Shown here one piece after another: positions 22,990-36,079 of a stretch of 64,000 bases of DNA. How positions within the stretch are numbered: position 1 is the first letter of the stretch; each line of letters begins with the position of its first letter. Origin of the DNA: Jacaranda mimosifolia (taxonomy: Eukaryota; Streptophyta; Magnoliopsida; Lamiales; Bignoniaceae). The notes beneath the pieces were generated by a model. The model saw only the letters and a list, made by a program, of their open reading frames with translations. It ran no database searches and was not told the origin of the DNA. The DNA lies in NCBI GenBank assembly GCA_018894105.1, contig CM032121.1, forward strand, positions 35,134,230 through 35,198,229, written 5' to 3'. Position numbers and translations under genes: made by a program.

Positions 22990-25900
22990 TTTTGCAGTAC
23001 CTAAATTGTACTGCATTGCTAATGTTTTATACATTAAGTGTTCTGCAATTGTACTTTATTTATTTGAAACTATACTATGATGTTGAATTATTATTCTTCA
23101 AGTATTTTATATTTATATTTCATTTTACCTAAAATTGTACTGCATTGTTGAAGTTATATACTTGAAGTGTTCTACTAATTTATTATTTGAAATTGTACTG
23201 CGCTGCTAATGTTTTATACTTGAGGTGTACTACTTGATTTGTATTTTCTTTCTATCCTTATTCATGTATTAAGTTTTATTTACTGATGGATATTTATTTT
23301 GTCCTTGTTTTTTTTTTTCTTAATCAGCAAAAAGAGTATTTGCCAGAGATGTGGGTAGAAGAAGGAGAAGAATTTTTGAAGAACTTTGGATTGTATCATT
23401 TATACTATATTTGTAACGTATTTATGGATTACTTTGTGTTTCTAAATAGCTGTTGTGTTTTATATATATTCAAACATATTATATGAACGTACTCTGCTAC
23501 TGATATTCTCTTTGCAAGTACTGATATGTGTTTTATACTTGATTTTGGGACTGTGTACTTCATTATGATAATTATGTACTTGATTTCCACTTAAAATATA
23601 TTAGCAATTGCTTCAATAGATTGTGTGAGATATATATGTATTTCAGTACTCTATTAAGGGAGATATGTACTTGATTTCGGGACATATGTACTTCATTGTG
23701 CCAAATATGTACTTGACTTCTACTGAAAATGTACTAGTAGTAGCTTTCAAAAAGTGTACTCCAAAATAAGCCAATAGATACTTTATTTTTCTATCTATGT
23801 ACTTTATTTATATTGAAAATATACTACTAGTGCATGAAGAGATGCTTAAGATATTAGTGCTTTAGTACTTAATTAAGGATGATTTATACTTAATTTCAGA
23901 ACATGTATACTTCATTATGGCAATTATATACTTGATTTTCACATAAATGTACTAACAATTGCCTGAACAGATTGTGTGAGATATCTGTATTTCAATACTC
24001 TGCTAAGGAAGATTTATACTTGATTTCGGGACATATGTACTTCATTATGACAAATATATTCTTGACTTTCACTAAAAATATACTAGCAGTAGCTTGCAAA
24101 AAGTATACTTCAAAATAAACCCATATATACTTTGTTTGTTATATATATGTACTTTATTTATATTGAAAATGTACTACTAGTGCATGAAAAGATGTGTGAC
24201 ATATCAGTGCTTTAGTATTTAATTAAGGTGATTTATAATTGATTTTAGAACATATGTACTTCATTATAACAATTATATACTTGATTTCTATATAAAATGT
24301 ACTAGAAATTGCCTCAATAAATGGTGTGAGATATCCGTATTCTAGTACTCTACTAAGGGAGACTTATACTTGATTTCGAGATATATGTATTATGGCAATT
24401 ATGTACTAGATTCCTACTGAAAATGTAGCTTGCAAAAAGTATTCTTCAAAATAAGCCCATATAAACTTCTTTTGTTCCATCTATGTACTACATTTATATT
24501 GAAAATATTCTACCAGTGCATGAAGAGATGCGTTAAGTATCAGTGCTTTAGTACTTCACTAAGTGAAATTAATACTTGATTTTGGAATATATATGTACTT
24601 CATTTTGGCAATTATGTACTAAATTTCTTGATTTTTGTACTAATAGTGACAAATTGGAGTTTCGTTCCATATTTTGCCTTTTATTTCTTGAGATTTAACA
24701 ACCAAAGTTCTAAAATTGTGCGTATTAGTATGGTATGGATACAAACATATTAAAGTATTTAAGAGATAACTATTATCATTCAATAAATCAAGTTATCATT
24801 CGCAGTAGTGTAAGGTATACTTGTACATTCAAAGTTATAAACACATGAGAATTTGATGATCATATTCGTCCTCCCACCTGTACAAATATGGACTCCAATT
24901 AGTGTGCTAGTCTCACAAATGTTGTACTTCAATTGAAAAAGTATATACTTTGTTTGTACTTTGTTTGTTGGATATTATTTGTACTTGATTTTCCATATAT
25001 TGTACTGAATCTCACTGCAACTTTAATGGAACAAATTGTTCATTTGCACAAAGTATACTTCAAAATAACAATATCTGTACTTTGTTTGTTTGATATTTGT
25101 GCTTGATTTCCTCCATACTGTACTGTACCTCACTGCAACTTTAATGGAACTAATTGTTCATTTGCACTTCAAAAATCATAAGCAAACATCTGTACTTTGT
25201 TATTTTGATATTTGTATTTGATTTCCCGCATATTGTACTGAACATCATTGCAACTTTATTGTAACTAATTCTTCATTTGCACAAAGTATATTTCAAAATA
25301 GCAACATCTATGCTTTGTTTGTTTGTATTTGTACTTGATTTCTAAATTTTTGTACTGATAGTGATGAACTTGACTTTTATTCCATATTTTGCCTTTTATT
25401 TCTTAATAATAAACAACCAAAACATCAAACATGTATGTCATATTAGTATGGTATGGATACAAACATGTTTAAATGGTTAGGAGATAACTACTTGCATTCC
25501 ACAAATTAAATTATCATTCGCAATAGTATAAAGCATCCTTATATATATTCAAAGTTGTAAACACAATGAGCATTCGCCTATCACATCCATCCTATCACTC
25601 ATACAAATACTTAGAGCAATTGGTTTGATAGTCTCAAAAAGGTATATTATTTTTAAAGCGGACATAATTAGGTCGATTTGCAAAAGTTTACTTCAAAATT
25701 AACCCCACATGCACTTTATTTGTTCGATCTATGTACTTGATTTCTAGCATATTGTACTTAACCTCAATACGACTTTAATAGAACTAATGCTTCAATTGCA
25801 CAAGTGTACTTAAAAATAACCTGATATGTACTTTGTCTGTTCGATCTATATATTTGATTTCTAGCATATTGTACTTAACCTCACTACAACTTTAATAAAA

Positions 25901-26470
25901 CTAATTCTCTAGTTGCACAAATTATACTTCAAAATAACTTCATCTATACTTTATTTGTTCCATCTATATATTTGATTTCTAGCATATTGTACTTAACCTC
26001 ACTACAACTTTAATAAAACTAATTCTCTAGTTGCACAAAGTATACTTCAAAATAACTTCATCTATACTTTATTTGTTCCATCTATATATTTGATTTCTAG
26101 AATATTATACTTAACTTCACTACAACTTTAATAGAACTAATTCTTCAATTGCATAATGTGTACTTCAAATTAACCTCATCTATACTTCGTTTATTTAATC
26201 TATATACTTCATTTCTAGTATATTGTACTGAACCTCACTACAATTTTAATAGAGCTAATTCTTTAGTTGCACAAAGTGTACTTCAAAATGACCAATCTAT
26301 ACTTCATTTATCTGATCTATGTACTTAATTTCTAGCATATTATACTAAACCTTACTACAAATTTAATAGAACTAATTCTTTGATCAGTAGCAAAAAGTGT
26401 ACTTCAAATTGACTGTATTTATACTCCATTAATTCGACTTATGTAATTGATGTCCAGTTTTTTGTACTTC
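22990..26470 (+). repeat. GTAC-type arrays of MULE C1
   Basis: TACT cores recur every 21-22 bp for most of 3.5 kb. Two styles are visible. From 23480 to 24640 a composite of about 300 bp is built around 'gagatatc', 'gggagatttatacttgatt' and 'gcaaaaagtatacttcaaaa'. From 24880 to 26460 a composite of roughly 115-130 bp is built around 'ttgcacaaagtatacttc' and 'gcatattgtactgaacctc'. A short exon-like frame at 23325-23430 (ending near 'ctatatttgta') interrupts the start. The orientation is the same as the transposase strand. Confidence 0.85.
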
Positions 26471-26589
26471 ACATTCACATTAGCATCTAATTTAGCATCA
26501 TCTGAGAAACATAAATAGTCATGAAAATATTGCACCATATTAACATCCAATATCTACAAAATAGTCCAAATTAGCCATCAAACGAATCG

Positions 26590-27215
26590 TGCATCCATCA
26601 AGGTGCTTCTTTTTACTATTTTCTCCACCTATTCCCCCAACATGGTTCCTTATATCTTAGACAAGAAAGTCATATACAACAATGCCCTATGCATATAATT
26701 TGACTCTCAACAAATCATTCGAGCTTGGTAGACGAAATTGTGGAGTCCAATAATTACTAGTTGTAAATAAAAACAATTAAAATTTAAAAACATGTACAAT
26801 ATACAAAGATAATTTATGTCCTCCTCACTATCCTTATACACATATTCCTCAAAATGTTTTTGCTATTTCAACTCGCGTTACATTTTTCATTTTTTCTGAA
26901 AAAATGCAACCAATAATTGAAAACTTTATCTTTAAATTTATATCAACTGATTGCCCCACATGTGGTAATCCCAAAATCATAGAAAATTCAGATATAGAAA
27001 AGGAACTTCAACCCTTCCGCAAAAACGAATGATAGGGCTTTTGTTTGAAACCTCTTGAGTACAGTTTCAAGCCAAATGAAGTTAGAATTTAACTTAGGCA
27101 TATCTAACTATACATAGAACATAGTCTTCTTAAATGTACCAAATTGTTTTGACCCCATCTTGGATTCCAAATTCTCCTAGGGAGAGCAACAAGTGTAAAG
27201 CTTGTGTTATCTTGC
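26590..27215 (-). pseudogene. Ulp1-gene N-terminal domain relic, MULE C1
   Basis: Matches the exon of copy B at complement(39710-40369): 'ccatcaaggtgctt', 'gattgccccacatgtgg' and 'ttgaccccatcttgga' are shared. It would encode the domain upstream of the protease (DUF1985-like). Several frameshifts and no intact frame; no catalytic Ulp1 exons remain. Confidence 0.75.
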
Positions 27216-28172
27216 CACTTCTACAATCAAATATAAAAACTTAGTATATACTACCACTTATAATGATATATACTGAAAGGTTGATGTTGATATTTTGTAT
27301 TACAGTTGCTTGTACACTGTACTTACATACTGAATCTTATTTTCCCAGAAAAACTTGCATATTATCAAATAAAAAGTATCAAAATTTTATCAAATCTTCA
27401 ATCCAACAATGCAATTGTTAAACTAAATCAAACATATTCAATTAGGGGTTTTTGTGGTATGAGAAGCATAAATTGAGAAAAATAAAGCAAAACCATATCT
27501 TTCAAGAACAAAATAGGATTTTTTTTCCAGATTATTTTAAATTATAATTTTAGGTGTAATAAATATAAACATCAAAATTGAAGCACGACTTCATGGCTTT
27601 GAAATACAAATTAGAGATTTTCAATATTACTACAACAAGAATCATCTATATAACAAATGGGCTCTAGTTTTTAACAACTAAAACAAGATTTCAAACAAAG
27701 AAATATAAGAAAACCTACCTGGAAAAATCTTGAAACTAGGAAAATCAAGGCCAACGACAAGAACCCACTTCTTCGAGCACCTCAGTTCTCTTCTTATTCT
27801 TCTGTTCTTTTCCACGCACCTTTGTTTTCTCCTTTGCGCACATCTCTTCTTCTTCTTCTATTCTCTTTTCTGTTCTCTTCTTTTGTTCTTCTATTTTCTT
27901 TTCAATTCTTCTTTTGTTCGCATAGTGTGTGTGGGATTTTTAGAGAGAACAAGTCGCTCTTTTATTGGAGAGTGGATTGAGAAGAGAATCATGTTTTAGG
28001 TTAAGGTTTTTTGATTGTTTTGACTAACCGGAAGGGCACTTAAGTCTTTCTCAAAAAAGTGGGGAGTGATTTCTACGTTTTTGCTAAATGTAGGAAGTGT
28101 AGTGTTTTAAAAAATAGGTGGGGAGAAAAATGAAAATTGATAGTAGCATTAGGTATTTAATTCTAAATAACC

Positions 28173-28457
28173 GCTGATCTTTTCATTTTTTTTTGTTTTT
28201 TTTGTTGTTGCTTAAGGGTGTTATATAATAATTTCAGATTTTTTGTTGATCTGAATAATGTTTCATTGTGTATTCCATTTTTTTTTAAATATTAGTATTT
28301 CGTTATATATTTAATTTTACTAATATTGATAATTGAATTTTTGCACGAACCTTTGTTTTCTTCGTGTTTCTCTTCCCTTATTGTGTTAGGTACTCATGTG
28401 ATTTCTTTTTCAATTTTCTTACGCCTAAATGAGTTCACTTTTCTACGTTTCTGGCAG
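28173..28457. other. Intron-like sequence before the carrier exon
   Basis: T-rich DNA shared with unit 2 (58173-58444), ending in a good acceptor (TTTCTGGCAG). It is probably the intron that preceded the carrier exon before the 5' part of the gene was separated by the MULE insertion or lost. Confidence 0.5.
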
Positions 28458-29676
28458 ACTCTTAGATCATGGTAATGTGCGTGAGGAGACAGCTCCCGGC
28501 GAAGGGAAAATGTTGGTTCAAGCTGCTGGAGGGGTTTGTGCAGCTGCTACAGCATCGTGCATATCAACCCCATTGGATACTATAAAAACTCGCTTACAGG
28601 TTGGCTATTTATTCATTCATTCATTCTTGGATTCTATTATGACATCATGGTGCATCAAATTCTTTGTCTGGGCTATTGAATATTTAGTGTTTCAGTTTTT
28701 TCAACAGTTACTTTCCAGGAAAATGTAATAAAAGGACTATCAGGATTTGGGAGCCTAGGCCAATTAACCAAATGAATAGCATTTTGGTATATAAATTAGT
28801 ACTCCCAGCAGCATGAAGAAGAAAATTTTCTTCTGCTTTAATATTATCAGTTTCTTGCTGTCTGAAACTAGAATTCCATGTCTGATTATCCCAACTTCCA
28901 TCATATGTTCTTACTTTTTCTTAGTGTTATTCTGTTAAAGAAGAAACGTAATCATGGGACGCCTTTCAAGATCAATGCTGTTATGTACTTCAGGTGATTG
29001 GGCATGAAAAAAGACCAACGGCAAGACAAGTGGTTAAAAATTTAATTGCTGAGGATGGATGGACAGGATTATACAGAGGGCTTGGCCCTAGATTTGTTAG
29101 CGTGTCAGCCTGGGGAACTTCTATGGTTCTGGGTTACGAATGTCTCCTGTTTGGTTTTATTTCCATTTCCATTTTCCATTTTCATCATTTTTAAAATGGT
29201 GAAAATTAGTTATGTGATGTGATGTGAAAATAAAAATATATTTGGATGAAATGTTTAAAAATGTAATGATTATGTAGGTTGTAGGTAGAGAGAGATAAAA
29301 ATAATAGAATAGAGAGAGAATATATATAGGTTATTGGGAAAAAATATATAAGTTATTGAAGAATGTGTTTTGAAAATGAAAATGAAAATTATGTTGGGTG
29401 AAATTTTTTAAAATGTGATGATTTTTATTTCTGGAATAGTAAAATTGGTGGGAAGGCGGTTTGGAAATAAAACCAAACAGGCTCTTAAGTCATTCTTTTC
29501 CACTTCTTTATCTTTTCTATCGGTATATCATCTTCACTACCCATGATGATCTCTTTGTGCAACAAAAAGTAGTTGTAAAGCATTTCTTGCGAACTGATAT
29601 TTGAACTCAAAAACGCTAATGCCTGTTCATTGTGTTTTCTGATCATGCAGAGCGCATAAGTGCAATAGATGAATAG
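28458..29676 (+). pseudogene. 5'-truncated mitochondrial carrier (SLC25A44-like) pseudogene
   Basis: Encodes the third-repeat end of a mitochondrial solute carrier of the plant SLC25A44-like type. The first exon is 28458-28599, containing STPLDTIKTRLQ, a P-x-D-x-x-K/R carrier signature. A GT-AG intron follows, then a second exon from 28994 (VIGHEKRPTARQVVK...YRGLGPRFVSVSAWGTSM). A short last exon, 29651-29676, encodes RISAIDE and a stop. A MITE (29146-29481) sits at the end of the second exon. The first two carrier repeats and the start are absent upstream, where MULE C1 lies. The surviving exons have no internal stop, so the truncation may be fairly recent. The transported substrate is unknown. 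Confidence 0.8.
29146..29481. mobile_element. MITE with 19-bp perfect TIRs (336 bp)
   Basis: Terminal inverted repeats CCTGTTTGGTTTTATTTCC at both ends are identical. There is no coding capacity. TIR style and length suggest a hAT-type MITE, but I see no convincing target duplication, so the superfamily is uncertain. It lies at the exon/intron edge of the carrier pseudogene and cuts the frame right after its YEC residues. Confidence 0.78.
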
Positions 29677-30886
29677 ATTCAGCGACTATGATTGTTAAGC
29701 TTGCATTTTTGCAGTAGTTGACGGAGATTTTGCTTAGACCTGTCCATATAGAGATATACTTCATTGAAGATACAGTAGAAATGTTCACTTTGCATGTAAA
29801 TAGCATAGCAGAAACATAGTTGGCAGTACACGGAATATTGATGACATGATTCTTTTTGATGAATACATATTCTTTCGTATTGAACAACTGTTAATGTAAT
29901 GACATTCTTCATCAAAGAATTGTACTTGATGTAACTCTATCTAGAGTCATTACCTTGGTTTTCTCGTTTACTCAATAAGACAACATTCAGCTTCAGTTTC
30001 TTTCGCAAGTACGTATAGCAGCCTGCATATTATTTCACTCAAGTTTTTGCTACTATTTGTTTAAAAAGGATTGTTAAAGTAGAATTGTCCATATAATTCA
30101 GTAAATATGGATTCATATGGATATCCACCCATGTTATTGTATGATATGTATAAAAAATTCATTATATCTGCATAGATATCATAATTTACATCCAAAAAAT
30201 TCATATGCTTTGAAAAAGGTGTCATGGTGGTGAAATCATGAGACTCATAATCTTGTGCTAAACGGCGAAGAAGTTTGAATTCCTTTGAAAACATGATATT
30301 GAGAAGGCTTATTGCTTGAATAACTATGAAACTACTTTGATCTTTCGTATATTATAGTCAATGTATGAGATATCTCTATTTTATCCTCAGAGAATTTTTT
30401 ACAATTCCCACTGATTCACTTTTAATTCATTTTTTTGTATCAACTAAAAAATAAATTACTCATCCTCTCTCTTTTAAAGAAATGCTTTCAATTCTATCTG
30501 TATTTAAAATAATTTTTTCTTTAAATTACTATATTTTCAGAATCAATAATTTTATATGATAAATTATTGAACTATTTACCAATTTTATATGAGAAAATAC
30601 TAAACATTAAATTCAATCAGTTATTGCCACTATTCTTCATTTTTATTGAGGGTGTGTCCCTATCCTTCAGTGAGAGCTTGTGACCCATTGCAGTGACCCC
30701 AATTTGTTTAATCGCTATCAACAATTTATCATAAATATTTTTTCTTCTCTCGTTATATTGTCGTATGTGTAACAGATTCCTTTGAATTCGGGGCTCCATT
30801 TTCTTTGGCTGCACTTGGAGGAAAGTTCAACTGCATGTATCATTCATGGAGCATTTATTTCCACAACAAACGACAGCTCAAAAACT
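29677..30886. other. 3' side of the carrier, no confident gene
   Basis: Probably starts with the old carrier 3' UTR. Two minus-strand frames (30061-30294, 77 codons; 30617-30814, 65 codons) have ordinary-looking composition but match no family I know. Both may be chance. Confidence 0.4.
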
Positions 30887-31330
30887 TGACTACTTGGAAC
30901 TTTGTAGTTTGTATGTATAGGAGGCTATTAGGCTTTAAAGTTTGGGGAACTTATTAAAAAGTACCAAAACTACTTTCAAAATTTGTGTTCAGTCCCCAAT
31001 TAAAAACTTATAGTGCAAACTCCCTAGTTTTAATAAAAGTTTAGAGATTACTCCCTAGCCACTTGATTTGACACAAATGCCCTTAAGTATCATATTTTTC
31101 CTTGTTTTTTCAAGCAAACAGTAAACCCTACAAACGCTCGTTACCAGAAACAGAAAGAACAGAAAAAATTGCAACAAGCGGGAAACGAGAACAACGTTAG
31201 AGCCAAACGCCACTAACCCGACAACTGCATTGTCTTCTTCTCTTTTTATTTTCATCATTTTCGGATTCCATCTTCTTCTCAGTTCCTTCTCAGTTGCTTC
31301 TGTGTTTCCTTTTTTTTTTTTTCCCCGACA

Positions 31331-34300
31331 ATGTCAACCAGCAGCGAAGCAAGTGCGCTCAATCAAGTGTTGGGGAGTTGTCGCTACAAAGACCAGCTCC
31401 ATATAATGTCAATTAAGGACAGTACGACTGTAATGGATATTTACATTAATCTAGCAAGAAAATGGAGTGAAATCAATTCCGAGCACTTCAGCTTGCGATA
31501 TATAGCTCCACATCAAAGATTGTACGTGAGTTTAACTGATGACGATGACGTCATGAATATGGTCTTACTGCATTTGACATTGAAGATGAACATTGCGGAC
31601 ATCTTGGTAAACCGAAAGGATGAATCAAGCAGCAGAGAAAAGAAGAGCAGTGATGTTTTAAGGTAATACTTCTACAGAATCTCAACTTTACTGCAATTAG
31701 TAAAGTTCTGTACATGAAGTGTTCTAAAATTGCTCTCTGTTTATTTGAAAATCTTTTTGTACTTGGAGCGTTCCACATTATACTTCATTGCAGTTAACAT
31801 TGTACTTACAGAAACATATACTCTCTTCATTGAAGTTCTATACTTCCATTGTTTCTAACTTGTACGTCGCTTTATATAAACTTGTACTTCAAGTATCTAA
31901 ATCTATAATTCGGCTTTCATGTTTTCTACTAATAAGATATCCAAATTGTACTGCCATTGCTTAGGTTTTATACTTCAAGTGTTCAGAAATTGTTCTCAAC
32001 TTTGTAAAAAGTGTACTCCTATTTTCTAAAATCATACAACATTTTATATAAATCTGTACTCTTTTCACATAAGTTCTACACTTCTGGTGTTCCCAATTTG
32101 TACTTCATTATATTAAAACAGGTAAATCATTCATTGAAGTTCTATACTTCAATCGTCTAAGTTCTATACTTCAATCGTCTGAATCTGTACTTCACTTTAC
32201 TTGAACTTGTACTTTAATTATCTGAACCTATTATTTAATTTTGAAGCGTGTAATAACGTACTATCTAAAATTTATACTGCGAAAGCTGAGCATCTATACT
32301 TCAGTTGCTCCAAAACTGTACCTCACATTGTCCAAAATTATACTTCGAATATCTAAACTTATATTTCAGTTGTTAAATAATTTCACTTAAATCTTTATAT
32401 TATTTTTATTGGGCTTATACACTTCAGGTGTTCCGAAATTGTTCATCACTTTGTCTAATATTGTACTTCCTTTTTCATCGAATCATACCTCATTTTATAT
32501 TCATTTAATCTATATTTGTGCTGCATTCATTGAAGTTCTATACTTCAATTTCCTGAATTGGTACTTCATTTTGTGTGAAATTGTACTTTAATATTGCGCT
32601 TATACACTTCAGGTGTTCCGAAATTGTTCCTCACTTTGTCTAATATTGTACTTCCTTTTTTCATCAAATCACACCTCATTTTATATTCATATAATCTATA
32701 TTTGTGCTGCATTCATTGAAGCTCTATACTTCAATTGCCTGAATTGGTACTTTATTTTATGTGAAATTGTACTTTAATTATTCGATTCAATTATTTAATT
32801 CTAAAGCGTGAACTGTTGTGTTATCCAAAATCTATACTGCGAGAGCCGAATTTTTATACTTCAGCTTTTTCGCAACTGTACTTAACCTTATGAAAAACTA
32901 TACTTCCAATTTCTGAACTTATATTTCAGTTCGAACATAAATCCGCTTAATTCTTATACTCTTTTCGTTGCGCTTATACACTTCAGGTGTTCCGAAATTG
33001 TACTTCATTTCTTTTATTTCTGTTCCTTCATTTTGCAAATCAATTTGCGTATATCTGTACTCTTTTTGTCAATGTTGTGTGCTTCATGTGCTCACAAATT
33101 GTACGTCACGTTTTTTTAACTCGTACTTCAATTTTCTGAATCTGTAATTTGATTTTCAGTGTTCTACTAATGAATTGTACTTTATTGTGCCTAAAATTAT
33201 ACTTCATTTGCCATCCTCAAGGGATGTAGTGGAGGAGGAAATTGGTTCGACCAGTGCATCGCACAATGAATTGGCTTTAATTAGCAACTCAATTGATGCA
33301 TGGAGGAATTGCATATATGGGGAGGGTCAAACATTCAATGATGCTCACGAGTTCAGAATTATGCTTAAGAATTATGCAGTGTCTACTTTGCGGTCATTTA
33401 AATACAAGAAAAATGACAGCAAAAAAATCATAGCCGTTTGCAGTGATGAAAATTGCAAATGGAGAATCTATGCATCAAGGCATGAAGCTGATAAATTATT
33501 TGGCATTCGAAAATGTAATCTAGAGCACACATGTGGTGAGGCTAATCTTCGGACAAGGGGACATCCTAAAGCCGATTCCGCTTGGGTTGCTAATGTAGTG
33601 AAGAATAAATTGAGATCAGAGCCATGTTATCGGCCCTTGCACCATATTGAAAGATATCCACAGAGAATATGGTGTGGAACTTAGGTACCATAAAGCATGG
33701 ATGGGTAAGGAATTAGCTATGCATGACATCCATGGAGCTGAGAAGGGATCTTATGATAAGTTGAGGTGGTACTGTGATGCTGTGAATAGAACAAACCCTA
33801 GAAGTATTGCAGACTGTGAGATTGAACCAATCAGTCAAAAATTTCGTCGGCTATTTATTTGTTTTAGTGCCTGCCTTCTTGGTTTTCTTAGGGGATGCAG
33901 GCCATTGATATTCTTGGACGGCACCCATATTAAAAATAAATTCAAAGGAGTCTTACTCAGCGCAGTCAGTAAGGACGCCAATGATGACTTATTCACGTTA
34001 GCATATGCAGTTGTTGACTCTGAAAATGATATGAATTGGGAGTGGTTCTGCTTAAAGCTGAGAAGTGTCTTAGATTCTGAATATTTGCCTGGCTTATCAA
34101 GGTTTACTTTCTTCTCCGATCGACATCCTGGTCTTCTTAAGGCCCTCCCCATGATATTTCCCGGTAGCCATCATGCATATTGCTTGAGACACTTAGTGGA
34201 TAACTTCAAGAAACAAGTAAGTGTGCTCTATCTCTGTTTGTGATATAATTATGTGAAATAAGCTCTACTTCATAACATTAAGCCCATTATTGTTCTATTA

Positions 34301-35140
34301 TTTTGAATTCAGGTATTAAGGAAGTACCCTCTACATAACAAGAAACATTGGTGTTCTGTTTTTATGAAAGCTGCATATGCGCCTACAAGGTAGGAGTATA
34401 CCCGACATATAGACAGCATCTTGGAGTCAATGCCGCTTGCCAGAGACTTTATTATGCAGTCTGACCCAACCTATTGGGCAAACTCCTTATTCAGTGGAGA
34501 TCGATGGGGGGTAATAAACAATAATCAAGCAGAATGTTGGAATAATTGGGTTAAACCAGCCCGATTTATGCCAGTTGCAGCCATGGTTGATCACATACGC
34601 ATGCAAATAATGGTTATGATGCATGGTAGGAGAGAAGAATCTCATAAGATGGTTGGTCAATTATGTCCCAAGCAAGAGAAAAAGTTGGCAATCAATCATA
34701 TGCGCTCTCGCAACTTAAAAGTTGTCATGTCTAGCGGTTGGAGCTTTGAGGTGATTGAGCAAGACAAATCGTATGCTATAGATTTACATAACAGAGTTTG
34801 TTCTTGCGGAGCATGGCAGATTGATAAGATACCATGCATACATGCTTGTGCTTCTATCGAGTCAAAGTCACTTTCACCGTATGACTTCACAGATCAATAC
34901 TACCGAGTTGAGATGTATCAACAAGCATACCAAGCAGTTATAAATCCTATTCCTACGTTTGATATGCATATGTTCCATGTAGATGATGACGACGTCATTC
35001 ATGCACCTGATTGTCGATCTCAGCCTGGGCGGAGAAGGACACAGAGGATTCCATCACAGATTGAGAAGTGTGCCATTAAGTGTAAGAGGTGTGGTAGGAC
35101 AGGGCATAATCGTCGAACTTGCAAAGAATCAGTAAAGTAG
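31331..35140 (+). pseudogene. MULE transposase, three exons, two lesions
   Basis: Exon 1 is 31331-31662 (N-terminal PB1/ubiquitin-like domain; donor AAG|GTAATA). The intron, to about 33220, is filled by a GTAC array. Exon 2 is about 33222-34216 and holds the MuDR DNA-binding region (ending near CNLEHTCGE) and the DDE-type core (LDGTHIKNKFKG, FFSDRHPGL, HHAYCLRHL). Exon 3 is 34313-35140 and holds the SWIM finger (CSCGAWQIDKIPCIHAC) and CCHC knuckle (CKRCGRTGHNRRTC). Splice sites are canonical and phase is kept at 34216/34313. Lesions are a one-base frameshift near 33635, where two overlapping frames meet, and an in-frame TAG at 34391-34393. The enzyme would cut and insert MULE ends. It is inactive as sequenced unless the lesions are sequencing errors. 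Confidence 0.9.
31663..33200 (+). repeat. GTAC-type array filling the transposase intron (MULE B)
   Basis: TAC(T) cores at 21-22 bp steps over about 1.5 kb of intron (counted directly around 31950-32110). A sub-unit of about 190 bp ('acacttcaggtgttccgaa') appears near 32420, 32608 and 32980. Orientation is the same as the gene. Confidence 0.83.
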
Positions 35141-35705
35141 CCAACATTTGTACCTCAAAACTGGATAATTGTACCTGATTTGGCCCCATTTGCACCTCGC
35201 TTGGGCAATGAAGCGGGTGATTTATCGTGAACATAGCAGCCTAGCATGTTGTTTAGTAAAGTAGCCAACATTTGTACCTCAAAACTGGATAATTGTACCT
35301 GATTTGGCCCCATTTGCACCTCGCTTGGGCAATGAAGCGGGTGATTTATCGTGAACATAGCAGCCTAGCATGTTGTTTACTAAAGTAGCCAACATTTGTA
35401 CCTCAAAACTGGATAATTGTACCTGATTTGGCCCCATTTGCACCTCGCTTGGGCAATGAAGCGGGTGATTTATCGTGAACATAGCAGCCTAGCATGTTGT
35501 TTACTAAAGTAGCCAACATTTGTACCTCAAAACTGGATAATTGTACCTGATTTGGCCCCATTTGCACCTCGCTTGGGCAATGAAGCGGGTGATTTATCGT
35601 GAACATAGCAGCCTAGCATGTTGTTTAGTAAAGTAGCCAACATTTGTACCTCAAAACTGGATAATTGTACCTGATTTGGCCCCATTTGCACCTCTCTTGG
35701 GCAAC
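35131..35705 (+). repeat. 124-bp tandem repeat beginning inside the transposase stop region
   Basis: Starts at 35131, 35255, 35379, 35503 and 35627, giving four full units and a partial one, nearly identical. The first unit begins with AGTAAAGTAG, which is the last codons and stop of the transposase, so the repeat captured the gene's end. Within the unit TACCT cores are 21 bp apart. Minus-strand frames of 67 codons repeated here are artefacts of the repeat. Confidence 0.95.
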
Positions 35706-36079
35706 TTTGTACTTAATATCTTCAAAATTTTACTAATATTCTTGGGCAATGAAATTTGTTCAAAGATTTGATTTTGAATTCTTGGTAGTTAATCACCAAA
35801 ATATTTTATAATATGAATAAAATAATATTAAGAATTTTCAGTTGTTATTCAGTAGTGTTCAACGGATGAATGTTATCAATCGCAGTAATGAAAGAATACC
35901 TATGCTTTCATGGATGTAAACAAATGAGAATTTGTCGAACATATCCACCCTATGAAACATAGCAAATCCGTACAACACCAAATCCGATGCTCTCAAATTA
36001 TTGTACTTGCCCATCATTACAATTAGTGGAGAATAATTATTCATTTACAATAAGTGTACTTGAACAAAACAAATTTTAT

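Larger units (their letters stand above)
22188..28172 (+). mobile_element. MULE copy C1 (left end lost)
   Basis: Same family as copies A and B. The right end, reverse-complemented, starts GGTTATTTAG and continues with the family sequence (TACCTAATGCTACTATCAA). It is orthologous to copy C2 in unit 2, so it inserted before the duplication. Relative to C2, a deletion of about 35 bp at the left removed the target duplication and the first bases of the TIR. The right-hand duplication survives in altered form (GCTGATCTT). It carries only degraded gene pieces. Confidence 0.82.
281..30886. repeat. Tandem segmental duplication, unit 1
   Basis: Left copy of a roughly 30.6 kb tandem duplication. Blocks that align with unit 2 in the same order and orientation are: 281-322 plus 3454-6749 with 30887-30943 plus 42833-47140; 13087-13200 with about 47140-47241; 20143-20235 with 48328-48425; 20305-20795 with 50325-50757; and 21308-28599 with 50765-58562. 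Between these blocks lie insertions private to one unit. The left boundary rests on similarity starting at 'tgactacttgg' (281 and 30887). The alignment was made by eye, so boundaries are approximate. Confidence 0.85.

Noticed and set aside
29146..29481. 3-, 5- or 8-bp target duplication for the MITE
   Set aside because: Flanks (gaatgtct and ctcttaag) do not match at any of these lengths, so no superfamily was assigned on that ground.
35155..35606. Three nearly identical 67-codon minus-strand frames
   Set aside because: They are the 124-bp tandem repeat read backwards and not a gene family.
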